DNA of 5,887 bases from Candidatus Roizmanbacteria bacterium (GCA_026395455.1 JAPLYR010000147.1:1-5887); one strand, 5' to 3'. Numbered from the stretch's first letter, positions 1 to 5,776 are shown. The notes: generated by a model from the sequence alone, not told the origin. Program-made: numbers and translations.

Positions 1-172
1 ACCCATCAAATTCAAACAGTCTTCGAAGAGTATCATTGAAAACATATGCACGAATATGCCCAATATGTGCAAAATCATATACGGTTGGTCCACATGCATA
101 AAATGAGAGTTTTTGAGCAGTGATTGGTTTAAACTCCTCTAGTTTACGAGTGAGTGTGTTAAAGAGTTTCAT
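1..172 (-). CDS. cysS: Cysteinyl-tRNA synthetase, N-terminal part (cut by window edge)
   Basis: Class I aminoacyl-tRNA synthetase that charges tRNA-Cys with cysteine in the cytoplasm. Only the first 57 codons are in the window; the gene continues past base 1. The visible part opens with [14 protein letters not shown], typical of CysS. It then has the YACGPTVYD segment, whose Cys27 is a ligand of the catalytic zinc in this family, and the class I signature HIGH at residues 36-39, followed by [11 protein letters not shown]. The KMSKS loop and anticodon-binding part lie outside the window. The ATG at 172-170 is chosen because it matches the family N-terminus and because a TATACT box lies 6 nt before it, which leaves no room for a leader or a Shine-Dalgarno site. 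A T-box leader is therefore excluded if that box is the promoter. The gene upstream is co-directional but 169 bp away. Identification is secure. Confidence 0.95.
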   Translation of the reverse strand, partial: MKLFNTLTRKLEEFKPITAQKLSFYACGPTVYDFAHIGHIRAYVFNDTLRRLFEFDG

Positions 173-178
173 GCGGAT

Positions 179-184
179 AGTATA
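179..184 (-). promoter_or_regulatory. -10 box of cysS (leaderless)
   Basis: Read on the minus strand, TATACT ends 6 nt before the cysS ATG, so transcription should begin at or next to the A of the start codon. A weak -35 candidate, TTGCAT at 208-203, lies 18 bp upstream. The assignment rests on consensus match and on the same geometry at other genes here. Confidence 0.6.
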
Positions 185-244
185 CAGAATAGTTTGATTA
201 TTATGCAATTCTTGCACATATTACCGTGATAACTTCAATCAGCC

Positions 245-270
245 AAATTTAAAATTTTAAATTTAAAATT
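245..270. repeat. 26-bp AT-only repeat, copy 1
   Basis: The block is AAATTTAAAATTTT followed directly by AAATTTAAAATT. It occurs again at 5396-5421 with one difference (T to C at the 14th base). Both copies lie just upstream of a promoter, and both run into TTGGCT in the direction of that promoter (here read on the minus strand, 246-241). It is internally near-palindromic. It contains no coding sequence. Confidence 0.6.
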
Positions 271-290
271 TTTAATCAAACAATTCCAAA

Positions 291-314
291 TTGAATTCAA
301 ATTTCAAATTTGAA
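291..314. repeat. Tandem AT-rich palindromes after the hydrolase gene
   Basis: Two perfect palindromes lie close together: TTGAATTCAA at 291-300 and TTCAAATTTGAA at 303-314. They lie 28 bp past the stop codon of the minus-strand hydrolase gene. They could form a weak AT-only hairpin at the end of its transcript, but no clean GC stem with a T tract is present, so a terminator role is only a guess. The rest of the 173-341 gap holds the repeat and the cysS promoter and no gene. Confidence 0.4.
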
Positions 315-341
315 CTTAAGAATTAAACGTAGTATATAGAC

Positions 342-1112
342 TTATATCTCAAATTTCGCAAGGAGGGGGAAGTGATCCGAGTAGGAAGCATTAATTTTAA
401 TGGTAGATATAGCTTTGCAGTTTTTATAAAAAATGTAGTCTAATTTATTTTCTTTTCCAATAAAAAATTGGAGTACTTTCATTAATATTTTTTCAATAAA
501 TGTGTAATAAATGAGCTTGCCATCTGTGGTGAACACAATAGTATTGGTTGCTTCTGAAAACCCATGTAACTGCATAAGCTCTTCTAACTTTTTTCTTCCA
601 AAAGGATAGTTAAAATCTCCCACAAGAATGGTTGCAGTGTCTGTTGTTTTTTTGATATCACTTAACGTTCTTTCTAGTTGTTTAATGCGAATCCCGTTTG
701 CGCCATGAGCAGAGAGATGAATGTTATATACCACCACTTTATGTTTTGGATTATCTAACACAAATTCTGTTTTAAGGACAGTTCTATCTTTTTTTTGTGT
801 TTTAAAAATATGCAGAATAAAGGTAAGTGCTTCTGCTAGTCCGCGAGGAAGAGTAATAGATTTAGAATTAACACATTTCCCTACCCCAGCCTTAATAAAT
901 GTTGCAACTCCGTATACAGTTCCAAACTTAATAAAACCATTCGAATAATCAGCAAGATCGTATCCAAGTTTTTCTATTCGTTCAATGTTTTTTTCGTTTG
1001 TGTCGATTTCCTGTAGACATACGAGATCTGGATTGTATTTTTTAAATAGAGAATGAAGACCTTTTTGAGCGTCATTGAGAAGCGTATTGTACGTCAAAAG
1101 AGAGAACTGCAT
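342..1112 (-). CDS. Endonuclease/exonuclease/phosphatase (EEP) family hydrolase
   Basis: A 256-aa metal-dependent phosphodiesterase or phosphatase of the EEP (DNase I-like / AP endonuclease-like) fold. The family's catalytic landmarks all appear in order. They are Asn9 in LLTYNTL, the metal ligand Glu35 in CLQEID, Asn130-His132 in VYNIHLS, Asp166 and Asn168 in VGDFN, Asp225 in KLDYIFY, and Asp246-His247 in the terminal SDHFPL. Length fits a single-domain EEP protein. No signal peptide or clear membrane segment is seen, so it is probably cytoplasmic. The fold covers AP endonucleases, DNase I, sphingomyelinases and inositol phosphatases, and the sequence alone does not settle the substrate. The start at 1112 places the Asn motif at the usual distance from the N-terminus and sits 5 nt after a TATAAT box. 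It is divergent from the HAD phosphatase gene and has no operon partner. Confidence 0.9.
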   Translation of the reverse strand: MQFSLLTYNTLLNDAQKGLHSLFKKYNPDLVCLQEIDTNEKNIERIEKLGYDLADYSNGFIKFGTVYGVATFIKAGVGKCVNSKSITLPRGLAEALTFILHIFKTQKKDRTVLKTEFVLDNPKHKVVVYNIHLSAHGANGIRIKQLERTLSDIKKTTDTATILVGDFNYPFGRKKLEELMQLHGFSEATNTIVFTTDGKLIYYTFIEKILMKVLQFFIGKENKLDYIFYKNCKAISTIKINASYSDHFPLLAKFEI

Positions 1113-1117
1113 AGCAC

Positions 1118-1123
1118 ATTATA
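1118..1123 (-). promoter_or_regulatory. -10 box of the EEP hydrolase gene (leaderless)
   Basis: Read on the minus strand, TATAAT is a perfect -10 hexamer ending 5 nt before the ATG at 1112. No good -35 hexamer is present at 16-18 bp. The predicted transcript starts at or within the start codon. It shares the 59-bp region 1113-1171 with the opposite promoter of the HAD gene. Confidence 0.65.
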
Positions 1124-1154
1124 CAGGTGGATTTAAGCTTGTACTAGTGAATTA

Positions 1155-1163
1155 TGGTATAAT
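1155..1163 (+). promoter_or_regulatory. Extended -10 promoter of the HAD gene (leaderless)
   Basis: TGGTATAAT is a consensus extended -10 element (TGN followed by TATAAT), ending 8 nt before the ATG at 1172. It has no convincing -35 box, which extended -10 promoters do not need. Transcription should start within 1-2 nt of the ATG. Confidence 0.7.
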
Positions 1164-1171
1164 GGGCTTTA

Positions 1172-1831
1172 ATGATCAAACTAGTTCTTCTTGATTTTGA
1201 TGATACTCTTTGTCTTTCGGAAGAGTCGTGTTTTCACTTTGAAAATGAAATTGCACAGTCAATGGGATTTAAACCAATGACGCGAGAAATTCACAAAGCA
1301 ACCTGGGGTCAACATTTAAACGAAGCAATCCTCAGTCGGATTCCCGGTGTGGACTCAAAAGAGTTTATGAAACGATTTGATGAAATGGTACCTGAAGCAA
1401 TTACTAAAGGTAAATTTGATTATGTTCCAAAGGAAAATTTGAAAGTACTTGAACAAATTAAAGATGATGGGAAAAAAATCGCAATCATTACTTCAAGAAC
1501 ATTTGTAGAGGTGAGACTTCTCATGGATTCTACGCATCCCTTAAGTGGAAAAATTGATAAGTTTTATTATAAAGAAAGTGTTGAACATATGAAGCCAGAT
1601 CCACGAGTCTTTAATAAAGCTCTCTATGAATTTGATGTAATGCCAATTGAATGTGTGTATGTTGGCGATACACTGAAGGATGGATTTGCCGCAAACAACT
1701 CTGGTATGGATTTTATTGCTGTTCTTGAAAGTGGTCTCGTATCTAAAGAGACATTTAAAAATGTCAATATACATGTAGATTTTTTTGCAAAAAAATTCAC
1801 TGACATACTTCCCTACGTTCTTCAAAACTAA
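1172..1831 (+). CDS. HAD-superfamily hydrolase (phosphoglycolate phosphatase-like)
   Basis: A 219-aa haloacid dehalogenase-type phosphatase, expected to remove phosphate from a small phosphorylated metabolite through an aspartyl-phosphate intermediate. Motif I is LLDFDDTLC, with nucleophile Asp8 and acid/base Asp10. Motif II is Thr107 in IITSRT. The motif III lysine is Lys141 in HMKPDP. Motif IV is VGDTLKD with Asp166 and Asp170, the magnesium ligands. Residues of about 15-90 between motif I and II form a helical C1-type cap, as in the phosphoglycolate phosphatase/beta-phosphoglucomutase branch. The C-terminal segment 160-190 (CVYVGDT then GMDFIAVLESG) is typical of that branch. The specific substrate cannot be read from the sequence. 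The start is fixed by motif I lying next to the N-terminus and by the -10 box immediately before it. Confidence 0.9.
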   Translation: MIKLVLLDFDDTLCLSEESCFHFENEIAQSMGFKPMTREIHKATWGQHLNEAILSRIPGVDSKEFMKRFDEMVPEAITKGKFDYVPKENLKVLEQIKDDGKKIAIITSRTFVEVRLLMDSTHPLSGKIDKFYYKESVEHMKPDPRVFNKALYEFDVMPIECVYVGDTLKDGFAANNSGMDFIAVLESGLVSKETFKNVNIHVDFFAKKFTDILPYVLQN

Positions 1832-1871
1832 ATAATTACCATCTTCCAAATTCTACTCTTACAAGTTGGGG

Positions 1872-1880
1872 TGGTATAAT
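1872..1880 (+). promoter_or_regulatory. Extended -10 promoter of tRNA-Pro
   Basis: TGGTATAAT repeats the exact extended -10 sequence seen before the HAD gene. It ends 12 nt before the first base of the tRNA, so the primary transcript would carry a short 5' leader of about 5-6 nt for RNase P to remove. No strong -35 box is seen. Confidence 0.65.
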
Positions 1881-1892
1881 CAAAATCACATA

Positions 1893-1965
1893 CGGGATGT
1901 AGTTCAGATGGTAGAACACACGGTTCGGGACCGTGAGGTCGCGGGTTCAAGTCCCACCATCCCGA
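1893..1965 (+). tRNA. tRNA-Pro (anticodon CGG)
   Basis: A complete 73-nt cloverleaf. The acceptor stem is CGGGATG (1893-1899) paired with CATCCCG (1958-1964), followed by discriminator A1965. The D stem is GTTC/GAAC, with an 8-nt loop containing GG. The anticodon stem is CACGG/CCGTG with loop TTCGGGA, which places anticodon CGG at 1926-1928. The variable loop is AGGTC and the T loop is TTCAAGT. The C1-G72 first pair, A73 and G37 agree with bacterial tRNA-Pro. CCA is not encoded (ACA follows from the discriminator), so a CCA-adding enzyme is required. The T stem has one C-A mismatch (C1942 with A1956). It reads the CCG codon, which is rare but present in the neighbouring genes. It is 47 bp upstream of the large hypothetical gene, which has its own -10 box. 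Confidence 0.95.
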
Positions 1966-1997
1966 CATTTATCTCTGCGTTTTTGGTGGTACTTATA

Positions 1998-2003
1998 TAT
2001 ACT
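1998..2003 (+). promoter_or_regulatory. -10 box of the large hypothetical gene
   Basis: TATACT ends 9 nt before the ATG at 2013; an overlapping alternative, TATTAT at 2003-2008, ends 10 nt before the second ATG at 2019. Either gives a transcript with almost no leader. No clear -35 box. It lies between the tRNA end and the gene, so the gene need not depend on tRNA read-through. Confidence 0.5.
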
Positions 2004-2012
2004 ATTATCAAT

Positions 2013-4874
2013 ATGGCAATGAGCGCAGTTGAAACAGGATTTAAATTATCACCAGGGGAACGTATGAAGGTGATAGAAAATAAACCGATACCTGACAGAT
2101 CTCGCATTTTGGATCTCTATACAAAGTCAGAAAGAGGCATTGACGTTTATTTAGCCCACCTATTTGGAACAAAAAAGATTGATCCGCAACGCAAAATTGA
2201 TTTTTTGAAAACATTAGATAGTGCAATCGACATACAAAGTAAACAACATGCACGTGGTCCTGAAACGACAACAACAGTAAATGCAGTTCTTGAACAGAAT
2301 AAGCGTGCGAATTTTCTCTCATTTCAAACTGCCGCAGATAAAGAAGTCCAAACAAAAGATCTCATAGCTGAAGATAAACAAGCAATCCGCCTTAATTTTT
2401 TGCGAAGATATATGATAAAGGGGCTCGAGGTTGCAACTTCATTAAGAGATAAAAACAACTATATTAATTCTCCTTTTTTCGAGGAAGCACGTCTTAAAAC
2501 TACCGTTCTTGAAAACCCAGACAGTCCAGAACATGAGGCAATGGAAATACTACAAGAAATGAATACCTATGGAATAGATACAGTACAAAATTATTATTTT
2601 GGTGCTCATGAGATAGCAAAGGCACATAATGAAACTCAACTGAAAGGAACATTTGAAAAATGGCATGGATCATTAGGGAATGAACGAATCGCATTATATT
2701 TCCAAAAATTGAGTCAACAGAAATTAAAGCAATTAAGGAGTGAAGGAGGGAGACAGATAAAAAAAACAACAGAACAAAGTGCAAGCAGTTATTATGAAAA
2801 GTTTATGGAAACATGGAATTATGTTGTAGAGTATGGAACTCCTGATTCGATGAAAGGTCCACTTGCAGGTATTCCAAAAGGCGTTTTAAAAATGCTTTTT
2901 AACTCCCGAGAAATGATGAGTGGTTTTACAAAACAAATGGCAGATTCAGATTCATTAAGAAAATGGTTTTGGCAACTGCGTCTGGGACGAAACATAAAGC
3001 AATTTGTAGAAACTGAAGCTACAAAAACAAATAAGTCTACAGACTTCAAAAGATATCAAGAAAAACATGTTGATCAAATGTTGCATAGTGAAGCTGCGGG
3101 TTTTGACTGTCAAACTTTTATCGAGTCTACTCCTCAGAGAACACTTTCCCCAAGTTCGGCACTTGCAAAAACTCTTGAATCACTCATGAATTATGAACAA
3201 AATGCCGGATTAAAATTGAAAGAAACCGCTCATTTTACTGTTTTTTTCGGCGAGGATTCATATGCAAAAATAGCACTTCCTACTCACTTCAAATCTGCGG
3301 AGTATCTTCGAGAACAAATACAACTTGCACTAAAAAATGCACAGATTCAAAAAGTTGACCTTACCGCTCGCATGAGAGCAGAGTTGAAATACACAGGGTA
3401 TTCAGAAAAAAGAGATAAAAATAAAGATTATCGCAAGTATTATGGATATGAAGATGGTTTAACTGGAGATTACATTATTCAGCTGAAGGGAGCAGAAAAA
3501 AATGGTGGAGATACACTAAAGCCTGATGAACGGGAGCCACAGAGTATGTTTGCAGTTGATTCACATAAAGCAGCAGTTTTAATTGATTTGCGCAAGGGAG
3601 TAATGGGAAAAGATGGAAAAGACAGAGACAAAATTCATATCAAATATAATCATAGGGCATTTGATGGGCTCCCAGCAAAAAAACATTTCACATATATTAC
3701 AAATGAACTTGAGACAGACACAACAAAATGGGAATCTGTGAGACAAATTGATGGTGAACATTTTTTTGACAACTTAATTAAATACGACGGTAACGTCTAC
3801 CCTATCCAAGAAGGACGAGCGGCATTTGTTGATAATGGTACTTATAAAAAAATTACTATTAAAGGAAAGGGAGGAAAAAATATTGTAATTAGCCCAACTC
3901 TTGCACGATCATTAGTTTTGGGATTAGCAAATAACATTGATTATTTTCAAGTGCTCTATGCACAGGACCCTGAAAAGACTGATGCAGAAAAGAAAGAATA
4001 CTTAGATCTTAATAAAGAATTTTTTAGCGATGTTCAACCTGCAATTGTATCTTTTAATCACTTCAAAGAGGCTTATGAGGAATGGGAAAAACTAAAAACA
4101 GTTCCCACAAGTAATAGTGCACAAACCTCATCAACTGTAACTGAGTGGACTGAACGTCTTTCACAATCGGTTGAAAGAGCAAAAGCAGGAGATTCAGACA
4201 CTGCTGTATTTGCTTCAGTGCCAGGAAGTAACGAATCGCTTTTGTATAAAGTAGGACTTACTTTTAATGAAGGTGCAAAACTGTTAAGAGATTCTCAAGG
4301 GATGGTTTCACCGATGCCAGATACACAAACAACTTTACAAAGAAACATTATTTTTTATACTGCTCAGAGTGATGCTTATAACCCTGACGTCGTTGACTTA
4401 GAAAAACCACAAAAAAACTTAGGAGTTATTGGGTATTCCCAAGAAGGGAAAAAAGGGAATGCATTTTATACGGTGCGAAAATTCCCTGGACAAGCACAGG
4501 TTGAGTTTCATAACGCAATTAAATATCAGCTTATGGAGAATGACAAAAATCCACGCCATACTCATTTTACATTGAGAGAAATGACTAAGCTTGTCAGAAT
4601 GTGGGACAATTTGTACAGAGGAAAAAGTAGTCTGGGTGAATATTTGAAAATGAGAGAAGAAGTATATGAAAATTTAAAAAATTGGGATGTTTGTGGAGAA
4701 AGAAATTTACTTGCCCATGACATTAAAGATATCAATGGTCTTCAGAGATATTTAAATACCATCTTAAATGCGAGTGCAGTAAATACATTTAGCACAAAGA
4801 CAGATAATAAAATTGAAAAAACCCAACATGACTTTTACGAATTCTTTAAAGCAATCGGAGCGAAGATAGGTTGA
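2013..4874 (+). CDS. Large hypothetical protein (953 aa) with an E2/CAT-like HxxxDG motif region
   Basis: I do not recognise this protein. It is hydrophilic and lysine/glutamate-rich, has only two cysteines (366 and 894), and shows no signal peptide or membrane segment, so it is probably cytoplasmic. Residues 1-400 look mainly helical. Residues 400-570 look mixed: AHFTVFF at 406-412, LTGDYIIQL at 483-491, KAAVLIDL at 519-526 and NHRAFDG at 546-552. The order and spacing of these pieces recall the catalytic half of 2-oxoacid dehydrogenase E2 acyltransferases and chloramphenicol acetyltransferase, where the His of HxxxDG is catalytic; this is a hypothesis. A strand-rich part follows (595-640), then a Ser/Thr-rich linker (697-710) and a final helical region (850-953). 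The frame is open from 1866, but that extension reads through the tRNA, so I start at 2013 (MAMS), or possibly 2019. It converges with the small charged-protein gene, 11 bp away. Confidence 0.85.
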   Translation: MAMSAVETGFKLSPGERMKVIENKPIPDRSRILDLYTKSERGIDVYLAHLFGTKKIDPQRKIDFLKTLDSAIDIQSKQHARGPETTTTVNAVLEQNKRANFLSFQTAADKEVQTKDLIAEDKQAIRLNFLRRYMIKGLEVATSLRDKNNYINSPFFEEARLKTTVLENPDSPEHEAMEILQEMNTYGIDTVQNYYFGAHEIAKAHNETQLKGTFEKWHGSLGNERIALYFQKLSQQKLKQLRSEGGRQIKKTTEQSASSYYEKFMETWNYVVEYGTPDSMKGPLAGIPKGVLKMLFNSREMMSGFTKQMADSDSLRKWFWQLRLGRNIKQFVETEATKTNKSTDFKRYQEKHVDQMLHSEAAGFDCQTFIESTPQRTLSPSSALAKTLESLMNYEQNAGLKLKETAHFTVFFGEDSYAKIALPTHFKSAEYLREQIQLALKNAQIQKVDLTARMRAELKYTGYSEKRDKNKDYRKYYGYEDGLTGDYIIQLKGAEKNGGDTLKPDEREPQSMFAVDSHKAAVLIDLRKGVMGKDGKDRDKIHIKYNHRAFDGLPAKKHFTYITNELETDTTKWESVRQIDGEHFFDNLIKYDGNVYPIQEGRAAFVDNGTYKKITIKGKGGKNIVISPTLARSLVLGLANNIDYFQVLYAQDPEKTDAEKKEYLDLNKEFFSDVQPAIVSFNHFKEAYEEWEKLKTVPTSNSAQTSSTVTEWTERLSQSVERAKAGDSDTAVFASVPGSNESLLYKVGLTFNEGAKLLRDSQGMVSPMPDTQTTLQRNIIFYTAQSDAYNPDVVDLEKPQKNLGVIGYSQEGKKGNAFYTVRKFPGQAQVEFHNAIKYQLMENDKNPRHTHFTLREMTKLVRMWDNLYRGKSSLGEYLKMREEVYENLKNWDVCGERNLLAHDIKDINGLQRYLNTILNASAVNTFSTKTDNKIEKTQHDFYEFFKAIGAKIG

Positions 4875-4885
4875 TATCCTACTGT

Positions 4886-5362
4886 TTACTTGAACCAGGC
4901 TTTGTTTCTGCTGGTTCTTTTCCCCTCAGGAGCTGCTGACATCGCACTTTGTCTTTTTTGTTCTTCCATTCTTCTCTTCTTTTCGGATTCTTCATATGCT
5001 TCTTGTCGTTGTTTTTCTGCCTTTCCCTGTTCACTTCTTTGAAGACTCTTTTCTTCATCTCTTTTTACCATTTGAAAGAGTCTTTGTTTCATCATTTGAA
5101 TTTTCTGCAGGTCTTGATTTGCATATGACTTATTCAACTTGTCAAAATCAAGTGGGGTATTTGTTCCCCCATTTTTTGCCTGCATTTCTTTTAATTTTGC
5201 ATCCGGGGTTTGATTGGTTTTATCAGTTTCTGAAAAGCTATTACGAATCATTTCCCAAGGGCTCAGGGTTTCCTTTACTTGTTTGACAGAGGACTTTGCC
5301 ATTTCAGAACCCACTTCCTTGACCTGTTCAAATGCATTTTTAATGATTTTTTTTATAGCCAT
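4886..5362 (-). CDS. Small, highly charged helical / coiled-coil protein, unknown function
   Basis: A 158-aa protein with three visible parts. Residues 1-32 (MAIKKIIKNAFEQVKEVGSE and onward) form an amphipathic helix with hydrophobics every 3-4 residues. Next comes an SPWEM segment at 34-38 and a polar linker to about 70. Residues 80-140 form a long helix of alternating K/R and E/Q that is probably a coiled coil. The tail is basic (EGKRTSRNKAWFK). It has no cysteine, signal peptide or membrane segment. From memory, short proteins of this plan with an MAIKK...SPWEM start recur in Patescibacteria genomes as domains of unknown function (possibly DUF5660), but I cannot confirm this. The coiled coil and basic tail would suit binding to nucleic acid or to a protein partner, which is inference. 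The start at 5362 follows a TATAGT box by 6 nt. It converges with the 953-aa gene. Confidence 0.8.
   Translation of the reverse strand: MAIKKIIKNAFEQVKEVGSEMAKSSVKQVKETLSPWEMIRNSFSETDKTNQTPDAKLKEMQAKNGGTNTPLDFDKLNKSYANQDLQKIQMMKQRLFQMVKRDEEKSLQRSEQGKAEKQRQEAYEESEKKRRMEEQKRQSAMSAAPEGKRTSRNKAWFK
4892..4921 (+). terminator. Probable intrinsic terminator of the 953-aa gene
   Basis: GAACCAG (4892-4898) and CTGGTTC (4911-4917) form a perfect 7-bp stem that can be extended by C4900-G4910 past a bulged G. It has a 9-12 nt loop and is followed by TTTT at 4918-4921. It starts 18 nt after the TGA at 4872-4874. The T tract is short and lies only on the plus-strand side, so it would serve the large gene. 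It lies within the last codons of the opposing small gene. Confidence 0.55.
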
Positions 5363-5368
5363 GCTTTA

Positions 5369-5374
5369 ACTATA
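5369..5374 (-). promoter_or_regulatory. -10 box of the small charged-protein gene (leaderless)
   Basis: Read on the minus strand, TATAGT ends 6 nt before the ATG at 5362. A candidate -35, TTAAAA at 5397-5392, lies 17 bp upstream and falls inside the AT-rich repeat. The spacing equals that at cysS and at the DUF59 gene. Confidence 0.55.
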
Positions 5375-5395
5375 CATGAAATGACAAATGATTTT

Positions 5396-5421
5396 AAATT
5401 TAAAATTTCAAATTTAAAATT
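5396..5421. repeat. 26-bp AT-rich repeat, copy 2
   Basis: AAATTTAAAATTTC followed by AAATTTAAAATT matches the block at 245-270 at 25 of 26 positions. It lies in the 85-bp divergent region between the small charged-protein gene and the DUF59 gene, overlapping the place where -35 or UP elements of both promoters would fall. It runs into TTGGCT (5420-5425) toward the DUF59 promoter. Confidence 0.6.
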
Positions 5422-5435
5422 GGCTACTTATTATG

Positions 5436-5441
5436 TATACT
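5436..5441 (+). promoter_or_regulatory. -10 box of the DUF59 gene (decides its start)
   Basis: TATACT ends 6 nt before the ATG at 5448, the same sequence and spacing as at cysS. Because the box overlaps the codons following the upstream in-frame ATG at 5433, that earlier ATG would be upstream of the transcript and cannot be the start if this promoter is used. Confidence 0.6.
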
Positions 5442-5447
5442 ACATCT

Positions 5448-5765
5448 ATGACCGCAAAAGTGTTAGTTACAAAGAAAACTGTTTTACAGCAACTCGATTT
5501 AGTTTTAGATCCTGAAATGAACATCTCCCTTGTTGATTTGGGATTGATATATAAAGTAACTGTGTCTCCATTGAAAAAAATTCATATCTTAATGACGTTA
5601 ACCACTATGGGGTGTCCCCTCTTTGGTGTAATTGAAGAGGATATGTATTTAAAACTAAGCGAGCTCAATATAAAGCGTAAAGATGTGACGATTGAGATGA
5701 CATTTGAACCTCCATGGGATATGACGAGACTTACAAAAAGAGGAAAAGCACTGCTGGGGATATAA
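5448..5765 (+). CDS. DUF59/MIP18 family iron-sulfur cluster assembly protein (SufT/PaaD-like)
   Basis: A 105-aa single-domain protein of the family that includes SufT, PaaD and eukaryotic MIP18/CIA2, which help mature Fe-S proteins in the cytoplasm. The family core is clear. It shows LDPEMNISLVDLGLIYKV at 20-37 (the DPE and VDLGLIY signature), then MTLTTMGCP at 49-57 with the conserved Cys56, and the C-terminal FEPPWDMTRL with a final LLGI (the PPW...LG ending). Length fits the stand-alone domain. Met54 replaces the Pro or Ser often seen before GCP. I start at 5448 (MTAKVL) rather than the in-frame 5433, because the latter lies upstream of the probable -10 box and the family motif still begins at a normal distance. 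No suf or isc genes are adjacent, so its client is unknown. It is divergent from the small charged-protein gene. Confidence 0.9.
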   Translation: MTAKVLVTKKTVLQQLDLVLDPEMNISLVDLGLIYKVTVSPLKKIHILMTLTTMGCPLFGVIEEDMYLKLSELNIKRKDVTIEMTFEPPWDMTRLTKRGKALLGI

Positions 5766-5767
5766 AC

Positions 5768-5776
5768 TGCTATTAT
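5768..5776 (+). promoter_or_regulatory. Possible extended -10 promoter before the terminal inverted repeat
   Basis: TGCTATTAT fits TGN plus a -10-like hexamer (one mismatch to TATAAT), 2 nt after the DUF59 stop codon. Transcription would begin around 5782-5784, in the left arm of the hairpin described next. No -35 box is evident, and short AT-rich matches are common in this sequence. Confidence 0.35.

Noticed and set aside
357..368. AAGGAGGGGG as a ribosome binding site on the plus strand
   Set aside because: It lies inside the EEP hydrolase gene on the opposite strand and no plus-strand gene follows it.
721..948. Plus-strand open frame of 75 codons
   Set aside because: It is antisense to the EEP gene, whose catalytic motifs are intact, and the product resembles nothing.
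1541..1849. Minus-strand open frames over the end of the HAD gene
   Set aside because: They are shadows of the HAD gene, which has all four motifs, and lack any recognisable domain.
1866..2012. Start of the large gene at 1866 (1002 aa)
   Set aside because: This part of the frame overlaps the tRNA-Pro promoter and the entire tRNA, and a -10 box lies at 1998-2003; the start at 2013 fits better.
4996..5286. Plus-strand 96-codon frame rich in Phe and Leu, membrane-like
   Set aside because: It is the antisense of the lysine/glutamate-rich small protein; Lys and Glu codons read backwards give Phe and Leu, which explains the hydrophobic look.
5433..5447. Start of the DUF59 gene at 5433
   Set aside because: The TATACT box at 5436-5441 overlaps these codons and sits 6 nt before the ATG at 5448, the spacing seen at other genes here.
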